In this document: positions 54,223 to 64,000 of the stretch, piece by piece
Position numbering within the stretch: the first letter of the stretch is position 1
Layout of the letters: each line of letters opens with the position of its first letter
From: Sycobia sp. Sy_11
Taxonomy: Eukaryota; Arthropoda; Insecta; Hymenoptera; Epichrysomallidae
Reading direction: 5' to 3'
NCBI GenBank assembly: GCA_018907035.1
Contig: JACCIC010000125.1
Span: 682,001 to 746,000, forward strand
DNA: 64,000 bases
Notes under the pieces: model-generated
What the model saw: the letters and a program-made list of their open reading frames with translations, nothing else
Database searches by the model: none
What the model was told of the DNA's origin: nothing
Position numbers and translations under genes: made by a program

Positions 54223-56137
54223 ACCAAGTATCGGTGCTCGTTTTGAACTAGAGAGAAACAGACAGCCCGTTATAGCCACTGTCGAACTCTAGCTGGAGGT
54301 AAAGGAGTGGGGGAAAAAAGTTAAGTAGTCGAATTGTTGTCGAAACACCAGGCAGACGCATTAGATTTTCTTTTGAAAAATTGAATTGTTTTCTTACGTT
54401 GTTGTTGTTATTTTGAAGATTCTTCGTTGTTATATTTATTGTTGATCGATCCTGTTATTGTTATTACTTGATTCGAATATCGGAAAAATTATAAAGGAGG
54501 AAGAAAAGGGGTAATATCTACAACGGAAGAATTACAGGCTCGCAACGTGAGCTACATTTCAAATACAGCTGAATATTGTCAGGTATTCGAAATTTAAATT
54601 GATTTATATCGTTCTCGCGTATATGTGCGTCGACGGCCGTTCGTACGGGAATTAACTGTAACAATATATATTTATTATAATTGATTATATTCGGATTAAT
54701 CTCGACGCGTGAATAAGTGTTATATTGCCTTAAACGCGATAATTAATTAATTATAATCAGTATTTATATGTTGGATTGGTCAAATTAAATGATCAATTAG
54801 CTTGTGTGCGTTTGTGATAAATTCGAGCGGGAATTGTACACGCACACAAGCATAACGATAAAGCGTGATTAACTTGTACAAGTGTGTGTGTGTGCGACGG
54901 TGTATTCCGCCCGCGCGAACAAGTGGTCGAGAGAGAAACTCGCAATTATCATATATTGAGATTCGGTGGCGGTTCCTAGTGCATGAAGACCGCATTCTAT
55001 TAGCATAAAACGCGCGAAATTTAAATTTGAAAATAAATTAAGTCGCTTTTATTCTCGACCAAATCACATTCTGTAAAAGACTAGAAACGCGGGTGTACTT
55101 AGGGATTTAAACAATAATTTATATCATTATTTGCAATTAAATAAATATATTTAAATTGTTACTATAAATTATTTATATCTTATAAATTCTAACCAATAAA
55201 TTCTGACATTGTGTGATCAATTTTTATTTTAATTTCTTTTAAGAATTGAAAAATAGTTATAGGACCAACGGCGGTAAAGAAGAATATTTTTGTTAATAAT
55301 TAATTATTTAAACAATTTAATAATTGTTTCTAGCCAAGGTAAGTGAAACCTTGGCAAGGACAAATAATTAATTAAAGGTAAGTCCTACTGTATCGTCGAG
55401 AATCCGCCCTTCTTCGTTCGGAATCCGGAATTTGACGTGAATGAGGTTATTAAATAGAACACCAAAATTTTTGGGCAGTGTGGCAAATTCCCTTTATTAG
55501 CCCTAGGGAAAAGCCTTACGGCATAAAACCCTCGATGTAAATTAATTGTGAATTTATATGAAGTGTCTGTTGTGAATATGTATATAAAAATGTTTTATAT
55601 ATGGTCCATGTGAATTGGACCGGTATGTACCTACACGTCAGAGTAGTATGCAGCTTGGCCTACACAAACGTCGGAGGGGGAGCGCTCAATAGCTCAACCA
55701 ATACAGAAGTGTCGGGAGCTAGTCTTGTCGACCGACACAAATGTGATGGGAACACTAAGCTATCGACCGACACGTTATGTGGAGAATGCTTAGTGTGTAT
55801 TGATAAATTGATTTGATAAAATATTAAATTATAATACTTATACTTGAAATAAAGAAATTCAATCGAAAAGCGTGCATTTCCGAAGGCTAATCGTTTAAAA
55901 CTAACAAAACAACACGGAGAAGGCAACTATAGCAACGTTTATTTATTTTATTTTTCGCATCAAACAAAATGCATGACCAGCGCGCGCTTCAAGGCATACA
56001 GCAGATCGATATGAATTAAACTCTCGATTTATTTTTGTTCCTTTGCATAGAATAAACACCTACAAATAATTGTAACGGCCTATAGAAGTAAAATAAGGTA
56101 CCAGGACCATACCTATTCCTAATAGGGCCCCGTTACA
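54223..56137 (+). mobile_element. LTR-like block in (AT)n (about 1.9 kb)
   Basis: It starts TGTAACGG and ends CCGTTACA, a perfect 8-base inverted terminal pair, with ATAT on both sides. AATAAA occurs at about 55849. Hairpin sequence GCCAAGGT...ACCTTGGC lies near 55334-55357. There is no retrotransposon protein; the short frame at 55601-55816 has no recognised domain. It fits a solo LTR or a non-autonomous LTR element. Its ends are like those of the solo LTR at 11410-12060. Confidence 0.6.
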
Positions 56138-56214
56138 ATATATATACATCTATGTACGCTTTTGTATGTATATAAAACAATATTTGAACGCAGTAAACCG
56201 ACTGCCATAACAAT

Positions 56215-56708
56215 TACAACTGTGAAAATGATAATGAATATTAATTATTATTATTATTAATATCATTATTATAAATCGGCGGCTCGCCCGATGTTAGACG
56301 AGCGGCGGCGACAATACCCGACCAATTAATTATTAAAGCGCCCGCAAAATGCAAAATCACAGAGTTCGTATAGTGAACCGATTGACGCGAAGTCATGTCA
56401 CTTGAACTCCTCCCGGACGGTTAAGAATTTTATCTTTCCTGATGTGCACGTGATCCTAGTTGCGAGGCACTCCTCAAAAGATCAGCCGTTCTCTTATCCT
56501 AATTAAATTAATGTCCACTTAATTTTTGATCCTGGTTGTGAGGCGCTTCTCAAAAAACCAGTGGAATTAAGCTAACCTTAGTTTTAACTTAGATTAAATT
56601 CTACCTGTCTCGTTTAAATTCCCCGTGTCGAAAATAGCATCGGGTATCCGTGCGGTAAATAGCGCCGGATTAAATAAACATCGCGGAAAATAGCGCGAAC
56701 TTAGAATC

Positions 56709-56768
<60 letters not shown>

Positions 56769-56908
56769 AGCTTAAGTTTATTTATTTCTTTCATTTAAGT
56801 AATTATTATAGTTTTGTTATTTGTTTCAGAATCTTGTCAATAAGTGGTTTACCGAATAAACATATTTCGATTTTGGTTATAAAAAAATATACTGTATTCT
56901 TATAAAAT
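56215..56908 (+). repeat. Noncoding family B, copy 2
   Basis: Same order as copy 1: AT-rich spacer, CGGCGGCTCGCCCGATG (56277-56294), palindromic units at 56464 and 56540 (two instead of five), three GCGGNAAATAGCGC-like units (56623-56700), (AT)n at 56712-56766, and AATAAACATATTTCG. It is cut off near 56909 by an RTE-like sequence. Confidence 0.6.
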
Positions 56909-57529
56909 TACTAGCATCCTTCTCGGCTTCGCCCGAGATAATAATTTAATCGATTTCATAAACAATTCAATAATATGTAAGTAAAAAGTACTCTATAAAA
57001 ATCTATATTACTCTAAATAATTGAGCGTAATTTACCGATCGTCGCTCCTGTATAAAAAGCTGCTTCAAAGCAGCATTCATTTCAAAAAGTTGATATTTTG
57101 CCGACCACTTTATACAATATATATCATATCATATCATATCATATCATACTTTATACTAATTTATAAAGACAAAGCGCGTTTTTGTTTGTACACAATAACC
57201 GAACATTTTAGTAGTAGTGACAAGTAAATTCGATCAAAATGTTGGTATGCGAGTAGCATATTTTTTAAGCCGACGATAGATATTGTCTTTTTATGCAGAA
57301 GTAACGATATATTGCATATATTAATATACATAGTTTCGAGGTTGTGGGTAAAGAACCCTATTTTGCTATCATTTATTTGGATCAAACTAAAAAAAATAGT
57401 CTCTTGTCACAATTCTAAAGTTAATATAATGTATAAAAACAAAAATATAATGTGACGTCACAAACTATATTCAGTATGATTTGGAATACAGAACCATTTT
57501 ATAAGAGAAGGAGAAAGGAAGACAGAGAG

Positions 57530-57585
<56 letters not shown>

Positions 57586-58062
57586 CCAGACAGAGAGATT
57601 TCCCCCACGTAAGAGAAAATAAAATTTACAAAAATAAGATATCCATAAGGTGTGAGAATAATATCAGATGAACCTGAAGAACAAAAAGGATAAGTCCGAC
57701 TTACGGACTAACGTCACACCTACTTTAGGATACGAATCCCAAAGTTGGATATGAACATTCGTTTGCGCTGGTCTGGTATTAATACATTAAGCAGGACTAC
57801 TTTGAGTTGATGTTCGTGATTCAAGACGCCACATAGTTGTCGCTGGTGAAACTGATTATTAAAACCATTAACTTAATGTATTGATGAAAGTAAAATGATT
57901 TTCAATAAAAAATATAGCCTATTTCCTTCTCAAGATAATATAGAATCTATTTATCAAATTTCAGAAGAATGGGTTCAGTAGTTTTTTCGGTTATTGTGTA
58001 CAAACAAAAACACGCTTTGTCTTTATAAATTAGTATGATATGATATGATATTATATGATATG

Positions 58063-58068
<6 letters not shown>
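56909..58068. mobile_element. RTE/SINE-like sequences, including an inverted tail pair
   Basis: TACTAGCATCC...CGGCTTCGCCCGAG at 56909-56940 resembles the 5' end of many RTE-type elements. A tail (GGTTATTGTGTACAAACAAA, then CTTTATAAATTAGTATGATA) at 57973-58050 has an inverted partner at 57122-57203. A (GA)n tract lies at 57530-57580. No coding frame is found. Class assignment is by resemblance only. Confidence 0.45.

Positions 58069-58134
<66 letters not shown>
58069..58134. repeat. (AT)n microsatellite
   Basis: About 66 bases of AT, after a TATGA-type repeat at 58033-58068. Confidence 0.95.
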
Positions 58135-58138
<4 letters not shown>

Positions 58139-59265
58139 GTATAGTTTTAATGAAATTACAGCTGAATAAAGTAATGAAATCTATTTCATTAATAATTGTC
58201 ATTTCTAAGTAGCCGAGTTCATTTTCATTGTATAGCAAAATTACTACTTATAAAAATAAGAAGATCATTTATAAATTGCTGAGTGAATTTTCACATCACT
58301 TGTACCTCCAGAACAAGTGACATATCTAGCTATATTTTCAATGCTATCCACGTATGGTTTCATAAAAATGAATCACTGAAAATCTTTGGTGGTTTGTAGA
58401 TAAACGATTTTGAGATATTTATACCGATAACTTGCTTTCATTAAAAACAGGTATTAAGTTGTCAGGCCCGATCTCAGAATGTGTATACGTTAACAAATCT
58501 AATATTCAATAATATATACTTATATCAGACATATACTTTAATAGATTACACTATATGTAAATTGTTTAATTTTCTTCAATAATACCTTTTTATGAGACCA
58601 CGAGTATATAACATTAATTTGTAAAATAGATTTTGATGAGAAATGAATTTTTTTAAACAATTTTTGAATTTACTGATATAATATTTAAATACGCATAGTT
58701 TGTTTGTCGTCTGCTTATTATAATTATATATCAAGTGTTATCATTTAATATCTATTATTCTTCTGTATAGTATTCCTTTATCAACAATTTTTATAAAAAT
58801 CAGCTATACATGTCACTTATTCGGAATATGCAAATGACATGAAAATGAATTCTGCTATTTCTAAATGATGTCATTAGTTTTTTACACTATGCTTTAGTTA
58901 TATAATGAAAATCAAATCTGATATTTAGAAATGATTTCATTACTTTACCATTTCGTTCAAACTAATTAATTATTAATGTTTTTCGGAATTTTTGATATAT
59001 TTTGTGTAAACTATACATACTGTTCTTTATAGGGATACAAATAAAATGAACTTAGCCATTTCTTTTAAGCTGTAATTTCGTTATATATTTTATTTTTTGT
59101 TTTCATATTTTGGAATATTTTAGGGAAATATTTTATATAAATATTGTTTAGTTATATGAACATTTTTTTCGCCATGAAAATATTTAGTATAATTACATTT
59201 ATTATATTTCCTTTCATCGTACACAGCACATCACACTATTTCAATGACCTGATTGTTAAGTTCGT
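58135..59265. mobile_element. Diverged second copy of the foldback family
   Basis: Right-arm sequence (GTGTAAACTATACATACTG, ATAGGGATACAAATAAAATG, AACTTAGCCATTTCTTTTA) and loop sequence (TTGTCAGGCCCGATCTCAG, AACAAATCTAATATTCAATA) match 12075-13521 in order and orientation. The left arm is more decayed. Confidence 0.6.
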
Positions 59266-60464
59266 AATATTTTAATATTTTTTGTGTTAATATATTTTGA
59301 AATGGATAAAAAATATTTTGTATAATTTTTTAATAAAATAAATGATAAGATTAATAGTTATTCAACTTTTGAATACGGTAAAAACACATCAATCTCGACT
59401 ATGTTACTTTTATAAAAAATTTTTTTGGAGATTTCAATTCATTTTGAAAGATGTAGTATTCAATGAATTCATAAAATTTAATATTATATTACTTTTTACA
59501 AGTGGAAAAGATAAATTTTTTTTCATATAAATTGAATGTCACATTAACCGTATGAGGCCATTAGTGATCAGATGGTCTTAGATATGTAATATACAATTAT
59601 AGTTTTCATATTCCATAATTTTTCATACTTGTGTATGTTATATCTTAATCAGTTACATTTACATATTTTTCATTTTCTAATCGATAGAGAATTAACAGTA
59701 AAATTTTATTAAGTAATGTTAAATTAAATTAGTCAAGCCAATTTGATTTGCAAAGTTCAATACATTGTATTGCGAGATTATGTTGAATGAAGATGTCTAT
59801 AGGGATGAAGAATATTTCTCTTTGCTTGTCGTACTTTTAGAAGTAGTATATAGTATCTGCTTAACCGTCATGGAGGTATTACAAATACAGCATTTTTTAT
59901 CTTTCTTCGTAATTAGGTAGAGATGTGTTATATTTGTATACGTTATTCTCACTCTTGTTGATACTACTTGGACTTCTCTACTTATAGTCACAATTCACTT
60001 TGGTTTGCAAAAATTGTTCTTTATTATCTGTATTTGTGTTTTTTTGTCTAGCCATATCTTATTAAAATGTATTTCTATCACGTGTGGTGCAATTCTTTTT
60101 GCGTGCTAATATACTATTGCGGTGTTATTATATTTTACTTTTCAGGCTGTATTGGAATTGCTTTTTTGGCTGCTTTCTTGGTAATACTATTTTCAGTCAT
60201 ATTTAAATGAGGAGATGTCCTTAAGACTTTAATTTTGTTTTATTTTCTTGATTGATTGAATTTTATGAGTTCATAATCAATTTCATTAACTATTGAATTA
60301 TTGGCTTTGAGATTGTGCAGTGAATTTAGTTCACATTTTGAATCCGGACATATAAAGATGGAATTGCGTCGAGTGGATTCAGCATATCTATTATCAAGAA
60401 GTATTTAGCATATTTTAAGCAAATGCTTCAGCTGAGAAGGTAGAGAATTCGACTCTAAATTAAG
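59266..60464. other. AT-rich stretch with a possible non-LTR fragment
   Basis: Mostly unassigned. On the minus strand at 59991-59797 the frame THLYLITKKDKKCCICNTSM/TVKQIL resembles the C-terminal motif of jockey-like polymerases (a C-x2-C then xVxHIL pattern), but H is replaced and the rest is decayed. Confidence 0.35.
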
Positions 60465-60760
60465 AAAAAAATTTTATCGGTCTTACAGTTTTTCTACAAT
60501 AATAAAATATACTAATATAATGACAGTCAAACAGTCCTTATTTATAATCACCGCCACAGAATCTGAAATAGAAATTACTAGTCAAAAGTAATTAAAAATT
60601 AATTTAAATTAAAAATTTAAAGTTAGAGTTAAGTAAATTTATTTAGAGTTTAGCCTTTGAAGATGCACAGTAGCGGTTCGAATCGTCGGACAGCAAAGGT
60701 TAATTTAAATTTAAGGTTGTGGGGGTAGTCAGGTTGTTATTACTAACATAGAATATTGTT
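60465..60760. mobile_element. Old Penelope-like inverted pair with decayed hammerhead
   Basis: A reversed unit (about 60470-60600, with ATAATGACAGTCAAACAGTC) is followed by a forward head at 60652-60760 (TTTGAAGATGCACAGTAGCG, GTTCGAATCGTCGGAC, GTGGGGGTAGTCAGGTTGT). The hammerhead boxes are degenerate. It is the third inverted pair of this type in the window. Confidence 0.65.
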
Positions 60761-61629
60761 TCGCGAGTATTATTGCGCGACTCGCGCAAACATGAAAAAG
60801 TATGCCGTAGTAGGGGAACCCGAAAGTTCAATTAAAATATTTGTTGCTATTTGATTTTACTGTAAAGCGGTGATGTCTATAGTGCAGACGACAGTTAGAT
60901 ACAAATTTTCTTATTTTTTTAAGCTAACTTCGAAAAATATTATGAAAGCTGTAAGGGTCATCCCGGTTGTAGAATTTTTAAACATTCGGATGAAATTTAT
61001 TTCAACATTGTAAAACGCAAAATGAGGACGCAAAACAAAACCAACGACTTACACATTTTCATTTCCGTTTTAATAGTTCATAGTGGCGCTGGGATCGCGA
61101 TATGGAGCACTCTTAATTCTACTTCTGTATTCTATCCAACAGTCCGCAAAAACTGTCTTTAAGTAAGCGCAAACGTATAAGTCCTTTGATACTAGGTATT
61201 ATTAAAATTATCCCCAGTAAATTCTTTCATTGCAAGAATATTTTATTTTAGCAGCACAATCTCGTAATTGACATCATTGAAATTGCTCTAATTCAAAGAT
61301 TCGTCAAAATTAAAATGTCAGAAAAGGTTATAAAAAAAGACTATATTAAAATTTAGAATTTTTAATTTTACTTATGTAGCTGTTTGTATAATTTAAGCAT
61401 TCTACTGGTATCTTCTTCTCTACTAACGCTACGAATGAAGGTATCGAAATTCTGGATGAATAGTCTAAACATTTCCTTCAAGCGGACCTTGTCTTCGTGG
61501 TCCTTAGTAAATTTTCATAGTATATGTTGTATAAAACCATCTAATAATTCATTTAGTCATTGCTGTTTTAACTACACTATTTCTCAACATTTTGTTAAAA
61601 ATATTTCTCACAATCCTATAAGACTGAAT
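60761..61629. other. Unassigned stretch
   Basis: No gene or repeat is recognised. The frame at 61384-61638 (plus) has no known domain. Confidence 0.45.
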
Positions 61630-62630
61630 CAAAAATAAGTTCCCAATGTTTGTCAAATGATAGCGTCACCAGTGGATTTCAGGCAGAAATATCAGACCTC
61701 ATGTTTTAGACTTGTACGTTATGTATCTATCAAGACCGTTGCAGCATTCTATTTGAGCATGTCTTCCTGTGTCGTTTATTTTATTGACGAAAATTATGGC
61801 AAGCTTTCAGACAAATAAACGTCACTTGCAGGAAGCGCTACTTTTATTCACTAATATGAAGAACAGTGAGGCTGAGGCCGATCGCTTGCTTTCAGAAGCT
61901 TATGAGGCCGAATGTAATGGGTGAATATGTGGTTGAATCGATCTGCCGCGAGTGGTTCAAACGATTTAAAAGTGGTGATTTTGAAGCTGAAGACAAGGAT
62001 CACTTCAGAACGCCAACAATTTTGAAGACGAGGAATTATACGCTTTGCTGGATGAACAACCGTGTCAGATTTAAGAAAAACTTGATATATTATTGAGTGT
62101 CGTGCGACAAGCACGGATTGAAGCCGAGAGACGTCGAATGGCGATACTACGAACTGCTTCCAAGTGGTCAAACTATAAAAGAACCATTGTATTGATCTCA
62201 GTGTATTTGTTTGAACCGAATATTACAAGAAAATTGACAAAATATCGGATTAGGCATGAGTCCGTCATTTTTCTTCACGATAACGCTTGACCACATGTTG
62301 CGGTTTCGGTCAAAAACTATTTGGAGAATAGTGGATGGAAAATTCTGCCTCACCCGCCTTACTGTCCAGACTTGGCACCATCTATCTACCACTTACTTCT
62401 ATTAAGCTAGAACGCTCTTACGGGAATACGTTTCAGTACATTAGAGGGAATCACAAATTGGCAAGAAAAGAAGTGAAATTTTTTTTGTCCGGAATTCATT
62501 AATTGTCAGAAGATGGGAAAAAGTTATAGATTCCAATGGGCGATACTTGGAATAAAAGATATGTAACCGCGTTTTCATAATACAACCATATATTTTGGAA
62601 AAAACCCTGGAAACTTACTTGTACACCCCA
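61630..62630 (+). pseudogene. Mariner element and transposase remnant
   Basis: Ends match the family of 31270 (AAATAAGTTCCCAATGTTTG at the left; complement of CTGGAAACTTACTTGTACAC at the right). Transposase: FQTNKRHLQEALLLFTNMKN (about 61803), SICREWFKRFKSGDFEAEDK, ESVIFLHDNA with the second D, then HPPYCPDLAPSIYHLL, in which the third catalytic D is I. Stops and frameshifts occur throughout. Confidence 0.78.
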
Positions 62631-63045
62631 TAAAAAAATTTTAACATTCAATTTTTCAAAGATCAATGTAGTATTTATTAATATAAAGAAATTGTTGATA
62701 CTTGGAATTTTATTTTCAAAGATTTGAAATGTTTCTAATGTTTTTTTTTTTCGTTCGCATATTAGTGCAATCCCACACTTATATTTCTTTGCTCTAACTC
62801 CTTTTTCTATATCGATTTTATTCCTCTATGTTTTTATTCAATATTTCCAATCATTTTTAAAATATCAAATAGTTCACCCTACGTAAAAACCTCTTATTAT
62901 AGGTCATCATCGAATTCCTTGTTAAAAATCACAAAAAGTTACAGCTGAACCTCATCAAAAAAGATATAGTACCTTGCGAGGTATTCATATTTTCAGAGAC
63001 TTTTGAAAAAGGCTGTATGTAAATACATGTCGTACTGTATATAAG
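62631..63045. other. AT-rich stretch without a recognised gene
   Basis: Nothing recognised. Confidence 0.5.
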
Positions 63046-63049
63046 GAAT

Positions 63050-63840
63050 GTGGCATGAAAAGTTTCCAGCCTGACTTAGAGGTGGTACTGGCAGAACTAA
63101 TTTTTGGTTTGTATTCTATAGTAGCACATCTCACTAACTTGTGCATAATTTTTAAGAACGATTTCCCGGTTAGTATAACATTTAGGGGCCTACTAAACAT
63201 AACGTCTCTATTGCTTACATAAAAATGGAAAAAATTGAAAAGCGTATCAATAAATACTCTAATGATCATCAAATACTTCTATTTACAAGGACTATTACCA
63301 ATTGAAGAAGAACTAGAATCTTCATTGAAAGGCTCCGCTGCATCATTTGCAATAGTTAAATAATATGTTTCTGCATTTGAGAAAGATCGTTCGAGTTCTG
63401 CTGACGAATCTCATTGTGAACGCCCCGTTGAGGTCACAACTCATACCATGATTGAACAAATACAGAAAATAGTACCGTAGATTAAAGGTCAGTAAGATAA
63501 CTTACATTATGAGAATATCAACAGAACGCATACGCAATATTTTAGATAACATTTGAATTGGGGAAGCCCTGTGTTAGCAGGGTGCTGATCGACAATTGAG
63601 AAGCAGAAAACAGTCGAATCAACGGATTGTATCGGGCGAATGACGCTCAAGAAAGGCAAAAAATTTTTATCTGCGAAAAAGTTTTTGGTCACTTTTTTGG
63701 GATACGAAAGGAATTAGCTTCATTGATTATCTGGGAAAGGGTAAAACCATAAGTGCTTGAAATTTCGCAAGGTTATTACAAAAAATAATACAACATTTTT
63801 TAAATCCCGATATAAACGTATAGCAAAGTATGTAATATGA
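63050..63840 (+). pseudogene. Mariner remnant, third family
   Basis: The left part (GAAAAGTTTCCAGCCTGACT at about 63057) looks like a mariner end. Transposase pieces: IKYFYLQGLLPIEEELESSL-like sequence in the frame after 63260, RPVEVTTHTMIEQIQKIVP near 63425-63478, and FIDYLGKGKTIS near 63720-63755. Multiple stops and frame changes. The C-terminal part is missing or lies beyond 63840. Confidence 0.65.
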
Positions 63841-64000
63841 GCGATTATTAACGTTAATTTTCTAAGAACCTAATAGCTATCGCACTGCAAGTGTAGTGTC
63901 AATATTAAATATTAAAGAAGACAAGATATGGAAAATGTTTTGACATTTTTTAAAAGGAATTTATTAATGATCCAATTTTGAATGACAATGGTGATATTTA
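63841..64000. other. AT-rich end of window
   Basis: Nothing recognised; may be the decayed end of the mariner remnant. Confidence 0.4.

Overview
The window is eukaryotic, almost certainly insect, chromosomal DNA and probably from a hymenopteran such as an ant (an inference). It is AT-rich, has long (AT)n and (GA)n microsatellites, decayed mariner, R1-clade, Ty3/Gypsy and Penelope-like elements, and one intron-split host gene. No rRNA, tRNA, operon or CRISPR array is visible.

Host genes. The one recognised gene is a plus-strand WD40-repeat gene resembling WDSUB1. It has six supported exons between 18062 and 30722. Three lie at 18062-20040 and three at 30155-30722, separated by a 10.1 kb intron (20041-30154) packed with transposons. 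The last exon resembles the FIRST WD repeat of vertebrate WDSUB1, so the exon order looks permuted, duplicated or misassembled. A possible exon of an unidentified gene lies at 1822-1999.

Layout. 2060-11355: Ty3/Gypsy element 1 (plus strand), with gag, protease, RT/RNase H, integrase, an extra zinc-knuckle ORF after integrase, a polypurine tract and a 1.87 kb 3' LTR; no 5' LTR is seen. 11410-12060: solo LTR in (AT)n. 12075-13521: foldback element. 14773-15517: Penelope-like insertion with two head-to-head terminal repeats, each carrying a hammerhead ribozyme motif. 16813-18004: mariner with TIRs. 18062-30722: WD40 gene, whose large intron holds a mariner MITE, an R1-clade element inserted in (AT)n, a hammerhead-bearing Penelope repeat nested in that R1 element, and a Penelope element with RT and GIY-YIG-like remnants. 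31270-32172: mariner remnant. 34647-42757: Gypsy element 2 (minus strand), with two LTRs, decayed gag-pol, an internal deletion of RNase H and most of integrase, and the same 3' zinc-knuckle ORF. 43846-44898 and 56215-56908: two copies of a noncoding family with repeated GAGG-CTCCTC palindromes. 46700-50746: mariner and Penelope remnants. 50747-51700: truncated LTR of the element 1 family. 54223-56137: LTR-like block in (AT)n. 56909-59265: RTE-like tails and a second foldback copy. 59266-64000: Penelope, mariner and non-LTR debris.

How it fits together. Most of the sequence is layered transposon debris. Four themes stand out: small hammerhead motifs at Penelope-like repeat boundaries, often in inverted pairs; a third ORF with nucleocapsid-like zinc knuckles conserved in two diverged Gypsy elements; repeated insertion of unrelated elements into (AT)n tracts; and a WD40 gene whose intron was expanded by nested insertions. 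Every autonomous element examined carries frameshifts, stops or deletions, so none looks active as read here.
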